Assembly: GCF_007846085.1 (NCBI RefSeq)
Contig: NZ_VOEJ01000007.1
Location: 124,001 to 188,000 of the forward strand
Source: Mucilaginibacter pallidiroseus
GTDB lineage: Bacteria; Bacteroidota; Bacteroidia; Sphingobacteriales; Sphingobacteriaceae
Reading direction: 5' to 3'
DNA length: 64,000 bases
Under the pieces are notes generated by a model. The model was not told the origin of the DNA, did not search any database, and saw only the letters and a list, made by a program, of their open reading frames with translations. Each line of letters opens with the position of its first letter. Position 1 is the first letter of the stretch. The position numbers and the translations under genes were made by a program. This document shows positions 1 to 8,862 of this stretch, piece after piece.

Positions 1-765
1 TTTAAAAACCGTAACGCAAACCGTTGGGCATCAATGTTTGCCAACTTGCCGCAAATATTGCCAAGCGCTATATCATTCGAAAAATATCACATTAAGCACC
101 ATGCCTTCCAAGGTGTGCACGAGCTTGACGCCGACTTACCAAATCACTGGGAAGCAAAATTGATTAATAACTCATTTTTAGGTAAAGCTGTTTGGTTGTT
201 ATTTTTCCCGGTTTTCCAGGTGTTCCGTTTATCAAGGTTACGAGAAATACACCCTATTGACGGTTGGATTGTCACCAACTTTGCAATACAAGTTGCATTT
301 ACTACAGCTATATGGTATTTTATGGGATGGCCTGCGGTAATTTATTTGCTGCTTAGCTTCTCATTTTCTGTTGGCTTGCACCCGCTTGGTGCCCGCTGGA
401 TACAGGAACATTACCTTACACACAGTGCCGAGCAGGAAACATACAGCTACTATGGTAAACTTAATAAGGTAGCTTTCAACGTAGGCTTCCATAATGAGCA
501 CCACGATTTCCCGTCTATACCTTGGAACAAATTGCCGCAAATACGCAAAACAGCGCCTGAATATTATGACACGTTACATTATCATATGTCATGGACAAAG
601 CTGTTCTTCCGCTTTTTGTTCGACCGTGAAATATCGTTGTTTAACCGTATCCTGCGTCGCGAACGCGGCAAGGTTGCTTTAACCGACGTATCAAAACCTG
701 ATGCCGAGATTAGCTTTGCGCCACCCGTTGGTAAAAAAGAGAGCGTTGTTGTTGTAACAGAATAA
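1..765 (+). CDS. Sphingolipid delta-4 desaturase-like fatty acid desaturase (5' end cut by window)
   Basis: The frame is open from base 1, so the N-terminus and first histidine box (HExxH) lie outside the window; 254 codons remain. Visible are the second box HIKHH (bases about 91-105) and the third box in NVGFHNEHHDFPSIPW, the di-iron ligands of membrane desaturases. The order MFANLP, HxxHH, ETYSYYG, NVGxHNEHHDFP, EYYDxLxxxxSW closely follows animal DEGS1/DES1 dihydroceramide desaturase, which puts a 4,5-trans double bond in the sphingoid base at a membrane. Two or three hydrophobic segments (about codons 60-125) fit a membrane protein. Sphingobacteria make sphingolipids, so a sphingolipid substrate is plausible; an ordinary acyl-lipid substrate cannot be excluded. 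A terminator follows directly. Confidence 0.85.
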   Translation, partial: FKNRNANRWASMFANLPQILPSAISFEKYHIKHHAFQGVHELDADLPNHWEAKLINNSFLGKAVWLLFFPVFQVFRLSRLREIHPIDGWIVTNFAIQVAFTTAIWYFMGWPAVIYLLLSFSFSVGLHPLGARWIQEHYLTHSAEQETYSYYGKLNKVAFNVGFHNEHHDFPSIPWNKLPQIRKTAPEYYDTLHYHMSWTKLFFRFLFDREISLFNRILRRERGKVALTDVSKPDAEISFAPPVGKKESVVVVTE

Positions 766-785
766 CAATTACAAAAATAATATGG

Positions 786-812
786 AGCCCTGGCCTTGGC
801 CGGGGCTTTTTT
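786..812 (+). terminator. Rho-independent terminator after the desaturase
   Basis: Arms AGCCCTGGCC and GGCCGGGGCT pair over ten positions with one G-T pair and are followed by TTTTTT. It sits 20 bases after the desaturase stop. Confidence 0.8.
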
Positions 813-852
813 ATTGCTACTTTACAATAAGTGGGTGGACAACATAAATTGC

Positions 853-860
853 TACCTTTG
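853..860 (+). promoter_or_regulatory. Candidate -7 box TACCTTTG for the beta-propeller gene
   Basis: TACCTTTG matches the Bacteroidetes -7 consensus TAnnTTTG. It lies between the preceding terminator and the next gene, 70 bases before the chosen ATG. No clear TTTG -33 element is seen. Confidence 0.5.
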
Positions 861-930
861 TTACAGTAAAGCAATAATGCTGCAAACTTCATAATATATT
901 ACCCTATTGGCTGTTATAAATGCACAAAAG

Positions 931-1836
931 ATGAGTCGCAGAAAAAAGTTAAGGATAATAATACCTGTTGTTGCAGTGTTTTTTTTAGGTGCTTACGCCA
1001 AGCACAGGCTGATTGACAGCAAAATACAGCCCGGTGGCATACTGTCAGACAAGGAGATGGACGAAACATCGGGCATTGCCGCCTCTACGCTACACCCCAA
1101 TGTTTATTACGTTCACAATGATAGCGGCGACACCAGCCGTTTCTTTGCTATTGATCCGCAGGGAAAACTACTTACAACCATTTACTACACAGGCAGCGGC
1201 CATGGCCATGGCGCTAACGACGTTGAAGATATTGCAGTTGGTCCGGGGCCCAAAAAAGGCAAAAGTTACGTTTACCTTGGCGACGTTGGCGATAACTCAA
1301 GTACAAAATCTTTTGTAAACATTAGCCGGTTTGAAGAAAAGGCCGATTGGGGAAAAGAAACCGTTGCCCACACTGCGCCCTCAACCTTATACCTCAAATA
1401 TCCCGACAGCCCGCGCGATTGCGAGGCTATAGCTGTTGACCCGCTTGAAAAACTACTTTATGTGATAACCAAGCGCTGGGACAGCGTAAGTGTTTACACT
1501 ACACCTTTAAAATTTACGCCCGGCGACACGGCCGTACTTACCTTCCGCACCCGGTTATTCTTCCCCGGCATAAAGCCCTTTAAGTGGATAACTGCAGCAG
1601 ATATATCCAAAGATGGCACACAGGTATTGGTAAAAAGCTACGAGAAGGTATATTACTGGCAGCGAAAACCCAATGAACCTATATGGCAAACATTGCAGCG
1701 CCCCTACCGTGAGCTTCCGTACAAACAGGAAAGGCAGGGCGAGGCTATCGGCTTTACGCCCGATGGCAAGGGTTACCTCACCACCAGCGAAGGCGTTTAC
1801 GCGCCAATTTATTACTACGATATCCCCGCCAAATAA
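931..1836 (+). CDS. Predicted beta-propeller protein, membrane-anchored or secreted
   Basis: 301 residues from ATG 931 (MSRRKKLRIIIPVVAV...). A TTG eight codons upstream could also serve, but the ATG places a basic/hydrophobic N-terminal signal or anchor (residues about 5-22) exactly at the start. After it come phrases typical of extracellular propeller proteins: ETSGIAAS, VYYVHNDSGD, DVEDIAVGPG, YVYLGDVGDN, DCEAIAVDP and GEAIGFTPDGKGYLTTSEG, each resembling one blade. I do not recognise a catalytic signature, so no activity is proposed. It converges with the GH127 gene, the two stops being only 9 bases apart. Confidence 0.75.
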   Translation: MSRRKKLRIIIPVVAVFFLGAYAKHRLIDSKIQPGGILSDKEMDETSGIAASTLHPNVYYVHNDSGDTSRFFAIDPQGKLLTTIYYTGSGHGHGANDVEDIAVGPGPKKGKSYVYLGDVGDNSSTKSFVNISRFEEKADWGKETVAHTAPSTLYLKYPDSPRDCEAIAVDPLEKLLYVITKRWDSVSVYTTPLKFTPGDTAVLTFRTRLFFPGIKPFKWITAADISKDGTQVLVKSYEKVYYWQRKPNEPIWQTLQRPYRELPYKQERQGEAIGFTPDGKGYLTTSEGVYAPIYYYDIPAK

Positions 1837-1845
1837 TACCGGCTT

Positions 1846-3852
1846 TTACTTAGCCAACAGATCTACCGACTTAACCGCCTGCGGGAACCAAACCATCATT
1901 TCGCCCTTGCCGCGATTGGCCCAACTGTAATATGGTATAGCTGTAAGTGTTGCGTTACGTGTCACGATGTTTTGCCCATTATCATCCACGTCAACAGCTT
2001 TTATAGGTGCGGATAAAGTCATTACGCCATTTAATAATTGTGGTTGATATTGCGCTGTAAAGGTTGACGTTTGCGGCAAAATGATATTTGATGCCTTACC
2101 ATTATTGTCTTTCCATTCGGCACAATACATTAGTGGGCCGCGCTGCAATGCAACTTTGTTATTATCATCGGCCAATTTTTCGTTGGCAGTAACACGGCGA
2201 ACTTCCATAGGCAGATTGACTTCAACTTTATCGCCCTTTTTCCACTTCCTGCTTAACACGGCATAGCCGTTTTGCATTGCATAACTGGCAGGCTTGCCGT
2301 TAAGTTTAATCTCCACCTTTTTGTCAGAGGCTTGCTGATAGCCATAAAGGTCTGACGGTACAGCCTCATTTTGTGCCCAACCTGGTATGCGTATCTTCAG
2401 GTTGGCTGCCAAACTACTTGCGGGGTTCACCGTAAATGCCAGGCCACCATCCCATGGGTAATTATTTTGCTGTACAATTTGCAGGCTTTTGCCATCAACT
2501 TTTAAATTACCGGTGCCGCTTATAAACAGGTTAACAAAAACATCCTTGCCATTTTGCGCATAAACATAGCCGGGTATTGACGGCATCAGGCGCGCCACGT
2601 TTGTTGGGCAGCACGAGCAGGTAAACCAACCGGCGCGTTCGCGCTCAATGTCCGGGTGGTTAAAAGCGTCGGTAATTTGCATGGCGTTGGTATAAAAAAA
2701 TGATTTACCGTCCAACCCTACGCCGGATATCAGCCCGTTATAAAGCGTTTTTTCCATTACGTCAATATACTTGGCATCGCCGTGTAATAAAAACATACGC
2801 TGATTCCAGTATACATTCCCTATTGCGGCACAAGTCTCATTGTATGCGGTGGTATTCGGCAATTCGTAGTTGGCACCAAAGCGCTCACCGTCGCCAACGG
2901 CGCCAATGCTGCCTTGCACGTACATTTTTTTGCCAACCATATTGTTCCATATTTTATCAATAGCGGCAAGGTAATCTTTGTCGCCAGTCAGGGCGGCCAC
3001 GTCGGCCATGCCCGAATACAGGTACATAGCTCGTACGGCATGACCTTCAGCTTCGTCCTGCGCAATTACCGGCTTATCATCTTGCCAGTAAACGCCGTTT
3101 TCCCAGGCACTTTTGCTTTTGGTGTTATATTTCTTTTTGCCCCGTTCATCAATAAAAAACTTAGCCAGATCAAGGTATTCCTTTTTACCAGTTATGCGAT
3201 ATAGCTTCACAAGGCCCATCTCAACAACCTCGTGCCCGGGCGCAACATGGCGTTTGTTTGGCCCGAAGGTTTTTACGAGCAAATCGGCATTTTTAAGGGC
3301 AATGTTTAAAAAGTTGCGTTTACCGGTAGCCATGTAATGCGCAACTGCACCTTCATACATATGGCCTGCGTTGTAAAGCTCGTGACTGTTTTCCTGCTCA
3401 AGTACCCAGCGTTCGGGGCCCGCCCAGCTGCCGGGGTGCAATGGGTCGATAGTGCGTGATGTGTACAAATAGCCATCCGGCTCCTGCGCCTTGCCTACTA
3501 TGGTAATCATCGAATCGAGATAAGCTTCCAGCTTTTTATCGGGATGCAGGGCAAGTGAGTATGATGCCCCTTCTACGGTTTTATAAATGTCTGTATCATC
3601 AAACGGGTATGTAGTACAAAACTTGCCTTTACCCGCTGCTGCCATTTCAAAGTTCTTGACGCGGCCAGTGGCTTTGCAACGCTCAAAAGATGCGGGGATG
3701 GTAACCGTACGGTTGGTTTCGATACGAGAGTTCCAGAATTTATCGCTCAGTTTTACGCTTGTAAACGCAACAGGCTGTATAGGATAGTCCTGCTGCTGCG
3801 CAAAAACGGGAACACTCAACAGCATAAATAAAACAGAGGAAAGCTTTTTCAT
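1846..3852 (-). CDS. GH127 beta-L-arabinofuranosidase (DUF1680 family)
   Basis: 668 residues with a signal peptide cut after VFAQQ (about residue 19), so probably periplasmic. The body is the (alpha/alpha)6-barrel DUF1680/GH127 family, which removes beta-L-arabinofuranose from plant glycans. The zinc-site residues known from Bifidobacterium HypBA1 appear conserved: Glu323 (in DGERFG), Cys341 (NETCAA) and Cys414/Cys415 (TCSCCPTN); the spacing of 18 residues between Glu and the first Cys is the same as in HypBA1. Other family hallmarks are EQENSHELYNAGHMYEG and YNGLISGV. No SusC/SusD pair is adjacent, so this is a stand-alone enzyme rather than part of a visible PUL. Confidence 0.92.
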   Translation of the reverse strand: MKKLSSVLFMLLSVPVFAQQQDYPIQPVAFTSVKLSDKFWNSRIETNRTVTIPASFERCKATGRVKNFEMAAAGKGKFCTTYPFDDTDIYKTVEGASYSLALHPDKKLEAYLDSMITIVGKAQEPDGYLYTSRTIDPLHPGSWAGPERWVLEQENSHELYNAGHMYEGAVAHYMATGKRNFLNIALKNADLLVKTFGPNKRHVAPGHEVVEMGLVKLYRITGKKEYLDLAKFFIDERGKKKYNTKSKSAWENGVYWQDDKPVIAQDEAEGHAVRAMYLYSGMADVAALTGDKDYLAAIDKIWNNMVGKKMYVQGSIGAVGDGERFGANYELPNTTAYNETCAAIGNVYWNQRMFLLHGDAKYIDVMEKTLYNGLISGVGLDGKSFFYTNAMQITDAFNHPDIERERAGWFTCSCCPTNVARLMPSIPGYVYAQNGKDVFVNLFISGTGNLKVDGKSLQIVQQNNYPWDGGLAFTVNPASSLAANLKIRIPGWAQNEAVPSDLYGYQQASDKKVEIKLNGKPASYAMQNGYAVLSRKWKKGDKVEVNLPMEVRRVTANEKLADDNNKVALQRGPLMYCAEWKDNNGKASNIILPQTSTFTAQYQPQLLNGVMTLSAPIKAVDVDDNGQNIVTRNATLTAIPYYSWANRGKGEMMVWFPQAVKSVDLLAK

Positions 3853-4034
3853 TAATTGTACGTTAGACAGGTAAAACTAATAATTATTATGAACGCCAGG
3901 CACTAATTGTAATTAAATACACAATTTATATGCATTTTATTGTAGGCGCAACCGGTTTGATAGCAAATTATTGCCAAGGTTCTTACTCCTAATTAATTTA
4001 ATACCTTATTGATGATTTCTTTTTAATAAAGGCT

Positions 4035-4042
4035 TATATTTA
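4035..4042 (+). promoter_or_regulatory. Candidate -7 box (variant TATATTTA)
   Basis: TATATTTA differs from TAnnTTTG only in the last base and lies 23 bases before the ATG of the small secreted protein. The divergent 213-base gap to the GH127 gene shows no other clear element. Confidence 0.35.
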
Positions 4043-4065
4043 AGACGACAAATTTAAACTCGATT

Positions 4066-4425
4066 ATGAAAAGAAGATTTTTTACTACAGCCTTATTGGT
4101 ATGCTGCGTAGTTTTTGCAATGGCAGCCGTATTTGCAGACCTGAACGGAAAATGGAGCGGCGTTATCAACACACCTGATGGCCAGGCGCTCGACGTTTCT
4201 TACGATTTTAAAGTAGATGGCGAAAAGTTAACAGGTGTAGCCAAATCACCAATGGGTGATGTAGCTGTTGAAAATGGCAAAATCAAAGGAGATGATTTCT
4301 CTTTCACTGTAAACGTATCAGGAACAGATTACCCGCATAAAGGTAAAGTATATGCCGACTCTTGCGGCGTTGACCTTGACTTCGGTGGAGCGTCTACCCA
4401 CTTTACTTTAAAACGCGCAAAATAG
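4066..4425 (+). CDS. Small secreted beta-rich protein of unknown function
   Basis: 119 residues. Residues 1-24 form a clear signal peptide (MKRRFF, hydrophobic core, AVFA). The mature part is short beta-strand-like stretches: LNGKWSGVINTPDGQALDVSYDF, GVAKSPMGD, VENGKIKGDDFSF, YPHKGKVYAD, HFTLKRAK. The layout (NGKWSG at the start, alternating strands) resembles lipocalin/glycoside-hydrolase-associated small domains of Bacteroidetes, but I recognise no named family. It is monocistronic: a candidate promoter lies upstream and a strong terminator downstream. Confidence 0.75.
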   Translation: MKRRFFTTALLVCCVVFAMAAVFADLNGKWSGVINTPDGQALDVSYDFKVDGEKLTGVAKSPMGDVAVENGKIKGDDFSFTVNVSGTDYPHKGKVYADSCGVDLDFGGASTHFTLKRAK

Positions 4426-4450
4426 CCTTCAAACCAACCTTATAACACTA

Positions 4451-4482
4451 AACGCCTGCTACCTTGTAACAGGCGTTTTTTT
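4451..4482 (+). terminator. Rho-independent terminator
   Basis: Perfect 8-base arms AACGCCTG and CAGGCGTT with an 11-base loop, then seven T residues counting the end of the stem. It closes the small secreted protein gene. Confidence 0.9.
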
Positions 4483-4529
4483 ATGCAGGTAAATTTAAGG
4501 CAGCGTGTAATAATGTGCAGCGCAAGCTT

Positions 4530-4537
4530 TACCTTTG
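4530..4537 (+). promoter_or_regulatory. -7 box TACCTTTG for the metal operon
   Basis: Exact TAnnTTTG match seven bases before ATG 4545, directly after a terminator. If used, transcription would start at or next to the start codon. Confidence 0.55.
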
Positions 4538-4544
4538 CGCCGAT

Positions 4545-4916
4545 ATGCCGAAACGTTTAACCGCTTATTTGTTAATTGTGGCCCTGCTATCAGCCAACTT
4601 CTCCCGCCTGTTTGTATATGCGGGGTTTGAGCTGAATAAGGACTACATTGCGGCCAACCTTTGCGTAAACCGCAATAAGCCGCAGTTGCATTGTAACGGT
4701 AAATGCTATTTCATGAAAAAGATAAAACAAGCCGAGCAAAAGGACAAGTCCGAAAGCCAGCAAAACCAAAAAAATCTTTTCCAGGAGGCATTTTACCAGC
4801 AACCCGAGCCGTTTAAATTTCACTCCGTGCTGCTTTCGGTTACACAGGTACCAAACCAGCGTGTCGAGTTGCCACTGCGCTACAGCGCTATCTTCCAGCC
4901 GCCACGGCTATCATAA
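4545..4916 (+). CDS. Small membrane/periplasmic protein with CNGKC motif, metal operon
   Basis: 123 residues from ATG 4545; an upstream in-frame start would place the promoter box inside the gene. Residues 2-20 are a hydrophobic signal or anchor (RLTAYLLIVALLSANFS). The core carries three cysteines in the pattern CVNRNKPQLHCNGKCYFMKK, followed by a charged Gln/Lys-rich segment. Proteins of this design commonly precede TonB receptors in Bacteroidetes, but no biochemical function is known to me; cysteine placement suggests metal binding. It is the first gene of the group with the TonB receptor, PepSY protein and heavy-metal-binding lipoprotein. Confidence 0.75.
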   Translation: MPKRLTAYLLIVALLSANFSRLFVYAGFELNKDYIAANLCVNRNKPQLHCNGKCYFMKKIKQAEQKDKSESQQNQKNLFQEAFYQQPEPFKFHSVLLSVTQVPNQRVELPLRYSAIFQPPRLS

Positions 4917-4941
4917 AGCATTTTTAGTTTACTGATGTAGC

Positions 4942-5046
4942 GCAAACGAATTAATAATTACTCGTTTGCTGCGCCATGCTGTGGTGCCTTGATTGGCATT
5001 GCTGTATGCTGTATCTCATTATTTAATGCTGCCTTATGCAGGCAGC
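4942..5046 (+). promoter_or_regulatory. Two inverted repeats upstream of the TonB receptor
   Basis: Arms GCAAACGA (4942-4949) and TCGTTTGC (4962-4969) are perfect 8-base complements around 12 bases. A second hairpin, GCTGCCT (5028-5034) and AGGCAGC (5040-5046), has a 7-base stem and 5-base loop, 13 bases before the receptor start. Neither has a T tract, so operator or mRNA-structure roles are more likely than termination. Confidence 0.35.
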
Positions 5047-5059
5047 ACAACCACGCTTT

Positions 5060-7411
5060 ATGAAAATTTATAAACTATTACTCTATATAATACTCCTCAT
5101 CCCCGTTCTGGCGAGTGCCCAGGAAATCACGGGAACCGTTACCGACGCCCGCACCAATGAGGCCATCGCAGGTGCCACTATACGCAGTGCCGATAGCGGC
5201 AGCGTTATTAAAGACTTAACCCGTACCGATGCCAAAGGCCGTTTTACCCTTGACGCCACAGGTATTAAAAGCCTGCGTTTTTGCATGGTAGGTTATAACG
5301 ATAAATTGTACACTTTCACATCGGTCAAAACAATTCACATCACGCTCGAGCCTTCGACTATTGATCTGCAACAGGTTGTAGTTTCGGCCAGCCGTGAGCG
5401 TCAGGCCAGACAGGACGCACCAATAGCCATCAGCAAAATAAATGCTACGCAGATCCACGATACCAAGGCCACGGCCCTTTATCAATTACTTAACAAGGTA
5501 AACGGCGTGTACATGGTTGACCTTGGCAACGAGCAGCACACCATGGCCATACGCCAGCCCATTACTTACAATGCACTTTATTTATACATGGAGGATGGTT
5601 TACCCATTAGACCTACCGGTATCTTTAACCACAACTCGCTTTACGAAATTAACATGAGTGGCGTGCGCGATATTGAGGTTATTAAGGGCCCGGCATCCTC
5701 TTTATACGGAAGCAACGCCATTGGAGGTGCCATAAACTTTATTACCCAGGGGCCGCCGGCAGGGTATGCAGGAAACATAAGCCTCCAAGGCGATAACAAC
5801 AACTACCGTCGTATTGATGCCGATGGTGGTTTTACCAGCGGCAAGTTTGGCCTTTACGCAGGTGGCTATGCTGCACGCCAACGCAATGGCTGGCAGGATT
5901 ATACCGACTTCAACAAATACTCGGTAAACCTAAAAAGCACTTACGACTTTGATGCAGCTACACGGCTAACAGCCGCTGTTGCCTATAACTACTTGAACAC
6001 CCAAACGCCGGGCAGTTTAGATAGTGCGAAGTTTTACAGCCGCAGCTATGGCGCAAACCAGCGCTTCACATACCGCAAGGTGGAGGCCCTGCGTGCAAAC
6101 ACCAAACTGGAGCATGCATGGAACAACAAAAGCAACACGTTCCTGACCTTGTTTTACCGCAACAACTCAACCGCGCAACTGCCAAGCTATTTTATATCAG
6201 ACGTGCGGGATGCAAATGGCAACTACCTCAGCTCGAACGGGCAGGAGAACGATCAGAGCTTCCATAGCCTTGGCTTGCTTGCCCAGCACCGCCAGGATTT
6301 TGATTTTTTGAGATCAAGATTAATAGTGGGTGTTTATGCAGATAATAGCCCCAGCTCTTACTATGCTAAGTTTTTGGACATCCAAAAAGATGTTGCCAAC
6401 AACTTTTATACGGGCTACACCAGTACCGGCCGCTATATTGATGATTATCGTATAAAGCTTTTTAACACTGCAGCATATACACAATATGAAATAAGGCCAA
6501 CCGACCCGCTGCGCATTGTTATGGGATTGCGGTACGACAGGATCCATTACAATTTCACCAACCGCATACCCGCAGGGAGCACCAAGTACAAGCAGCAGGA
6601 AACAAACGACTTTAACATTGTGGCTCCTAAACTTGGCTTAACCTACAACTTTGGTAACAATAAAGGTTTGTATGCCAATTACAGCGTTGGTTTTCAACCG
6701 CCGGAAACCGGCGATTTGTACAGCGCCCGTCAGCTTACGCCACTTAAGCAGGCAACTTTTAACAATTATGAAGCGGGTGGCTGGTTTGCCGCCTTTAATA
6801 AAAAGGTTTATGTAGAGGTTACCCTTTACAACCTTGAGGGCCGAAACGAAATCATTAGTCAGCTATTGCCAGATAATACTACTCAAAACCAAAATGCCGG
6901 CGCAACACGCCACCAGGGTATCGAGTACAGCGTGGCTTATGCACCATCGAAAGAATGGGCTTTCAGGTTCAGCGGCACCAATGCAAGACACACCTATGTA
7001 GACTATAGTGAGGTAACTACCAACTACGCGACCGGGACAACCACTGTTACCAGCTTCAACGGCAACCGCATGACCAACGCACCGGCATGGATAGCCAACT
7101 CGGAACTTACTTACAAGCCGGCTTATTTGCCGGGCTTTCGCATAGCACCGGAGTGGCAGCACATCAACCATTATTTTACAAACCCGGCCAACACAAAATC
7201 ATACGGCGGCTATGATATTTTTAACCTGCGTTTAGGTTATGATGTAAAGGGCAACTTGTTAAAAGGTGCAGGCATATGGTTTAACGTTATCAACGTAACC
7301 AATCAATTGTATGCTACTACCGTGTTGGCAAACCAATATGGCACAACCTATAATGCCGCCGCGCCAAGGGTATATACACTGGGCATAAGTTATTCATTTG
7401 CTAAAAACTAA
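5060..7411 (+). CDS. TonB-dependent outer-membrane receptor (metal/siderophore type)
   Basis: 783 residues from ATG 5060, chosen because MKIYKLLLYIILLIPVLASAQ is a full signal peptide; an ATG eight codons earlier adds a non-signal extension. Domains: CarboxypepD_reg-like (about 22-105, EITGTVTDARTNEAIAGATI), plug (about 115-230, with VEVIKGPASSLYGSNAIGG-like IEVIKGPASSLYG), then a 22-strand barrel ending in an aromatic-type C-terminus GISYSFAKN. It would import a chelated metal or similar ligand using TonB energy. It is transcribed with the PepSY protein (3-base gap) and HMBD lipoprotein, which argues for copper or iron complexes rather than glycans; no SusD partner is present. Confidence 0.9.
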   Translation: MKIYKLLLYIILLIPVLASAQEITGTVTDARTNEAIAGATIRSADSGSVIKDLTRTDAKGRFTLDATGIKSLRFCMVGYNDKLYTFTSVKTIHITLEPSTIDLQQVVVSASRERQARQDAPIAISKINATQIHDTKATALYQLLNKVNGVYMVDLGNEQHTMAIRQPITYNALYLYMEDGLPIRPTGIFNHNSLYEINMSGVRDIEVIKGPASSLYGSNAIGGAINFITQGPPAGYAGNISLQGDNNNYRRIDADGGFTSGKFGLYAGGYAARQRNGWQDYTDFNKYSVNLKSTYDFDAATRLTAAVAYNYLNTQTPGSLDSAKFYSRSYGANQRFTYRKVEALRANTKLEHAWNNKSNTFLTLFYRNNSTAQLPSYFISDVRDANGNYLSSNGQENDQSFHSLGLLAQHRQDFDFLRSRLIVGVYADNSPSSYYAKFLDIQKDVANNFYTGYTSTGRYIDDYRIKLFNTAAYTQYEIRPTDPLRIVMGLRYDRIHYNFTNRIPAGSTKYKQQETNDFNIVAPKLGLTYNFGNNKGLYANYSVGFQPPETGDLYSARQLTPLKQATFNNYEAGGWFAAFNKKVYVEVTLYNLEGRNEIISQLLPDNTTQNQNAGATRHQGIEYSVAYAPSKEWAFRFSGTNARHTYVDYSEVTTNYATGTTTVTSFNGNRMTNAPAWIANSELTYKPAYLPGFRIAPEWQHINHYFTNPANTKSYGGYDIFNLRLGYDVKGNLLKGAGIWFNVINVTNQLYATTVLANQYGTTYNAAAPRVYTLGISYSFAKN

Positions 7412-7414
7412 GCT

Positions 7415-8854
7415 ATGGCAACTGCAAAACAAAACTTTTACAAATGGCACCGCATATTGGGCCTGATAGCCCTTGTGCCGGTAATCAGTTGGGCATTGAG
7501 CGGGCTTTCGCATCCGTTCATGTCAAATTGGTTCAGGCCTACCATTGCGCAGGAGGTTTACAAGCCTGCTGTGCAAAGTCAACTAAAACCTGCTTTATCT
7601 TTAAAGCAGGTTTTAGATAAGAACAAGATTAGCCAATTCAGGAATTTTGGATTGGTTAACTTTTATAACCATACCTACTACCAGGTTATGGGATTGGATA
7701 GCGTCATTAATTATTACTCAGCCAATGACGCAACGCTACTAAATAACGGCGACCAGCTTTACGCGACTTACCTAGCGCGCTACTTTACTGCTGATAGTAC
7801 ATCCAAGGTTAAAAGCATCACCCTCCAAAAAACATTCGACGGGCAGTATCAGCCTATTAACCGTTTGCTGCCCGTTTGGAAGGTGAGCTTTGATACGCCA
7901 AATGGCATGGATGTGTACATAGAAACCAGCCAAAGCCGCATGGGCACATTTAATAACACCACCCGCAAAGTAATGCTGGTGGTGTTTGAGCAGCTGCATA
8001 CCTGGGCTTTTTTAAAAACATGGTTTGGCGAGCGTGTGCAATTAATGGTGCTCTTTATAGCAGTGTCTGCCATGCTGTTTTCCCTTATTTCGGGATTGGT
8101 GGTGTATGGCCTTTTCTGGAAGAAGTTTAAAACTGTACAGCAAGCCCGCCGGGAGCAAGGGAAAGCTGACAAGCGTATTGTTCATCGTTATCATAGGCAG
8201 ATAGGACTAATCGTATCGTTTGTGATGCTTACGTTTGCTGCGAGTGCGCTGTTTCATGTTATTGTTAAGCTTAACAATGTCGAACCGCAAAAAATATCTT
8301 ACAGCCAGGTAATTAACAGCAACGATCTTAAATTGTCAAACCTAAGCCTGCCAATTAACGATTCGGTAATTGTTAAATCCGGATTGGTGAAATTTCAGGA
8401 TAGTACCTATTACCAGGTGAGTGATAACAAAAAGATAGTTCACTATATCAACACAGCTACCGGCAATCAGCTTAACAATGGTGATAACGCATATGCTGCT
8501 TACTTAGCCGCATTTTACCGCCGGAACGAAAACCAAAAAGTTTATGGCCAACCCAAAATAAGCCAGGTACGCCAGTTTGATAACGAGTATGGCTTCATCA
8601 ACAAACGCCTGCCTGTGCAGAAGATCAGCTACCCCGACGGGCAAAATTGGTACATCGAAACCACCACATCCCAATTGGCAACCAAAGTTGCAGGCATTGA
8701 CCGTGCCGAGGGCTTTTCGTTTATCTTTTTGCATAAATACTTTGGCATGTCGTGGGCAGGCAAAAACGTCAGGGACATTGTGAGTATGCTTGCTGCGCTT
8801 GGCGTACTTGTTGCGGCCCTATTCGGCTTTGCAGCTTTTATTAAAAACAAATAA
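7415..8854 (+). CDS. PepSY-associated membrane protein, internally duplicated
   Basis: 479 residues, four predicted membrane segments (about 12-31, 210-235, 263-285, 455-476). The chain is a tandem duplication of one unit, membrane helix - soluble PepSY-like domain - membrane helix. Matching pieces are KWHRILGLI (10) and RYHRQIGLI (258); HTYYQV (86) and STYYQV (330); LLNNGDQLYATYLARYF (108) and QLNNGDNAYAAYLAAFY (352); INRLLPVWKVSF (148) and INKRLPVQKISY (395). PepSY-TM proteins next to TonB receptors are thought to be inner-membrane ferric/cupric reductases or uptake partners. Its 3-base gap to the receptor indicates co-translation. Confidence 0.88.
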   Translation: MATAKQNFYKWHRILGLIALVPVISWALSGLSHPFMSNWFRPTIAQEVYKPAVQSQLKPALSLKQVLDKNKISQFRNFGLVNFYNHTYYQVMGLDSVINYYSANDATLLNNGDQLYATYLARYFTADSTSKVKSITLQKTFDGQYQPINRLLPVWKVSFDTPNGMDVYIETSQSRMGTFNNTTRKVMLVVFEQLHTWAFLKTWFGERVQLMVLFIAVSAMLFSLISGLVVYGLFWKKFKTVQQARREQGKADKRIVHRYHRQIGLIVSFVMLTFAASALFHVIVKLNNVEPQKISYSQVINSNDLKLSNLSLPINDSVIVKSGLVKFQDSTYYQVSDNKKIVHYINTATGNQLNNGDNAYAAYLAAFYRRNENQKVYGQPKISQVRQFDNEYGFINKRLPVQKISYPDGQNWYIETTTSQLATKVAGIDRAEGFSFIFLHKYFGMSWAGKNVRDIVSMLAALGVLVAALFGFAAFIKNK

Positions 8855-8862
8855 TCAACATC

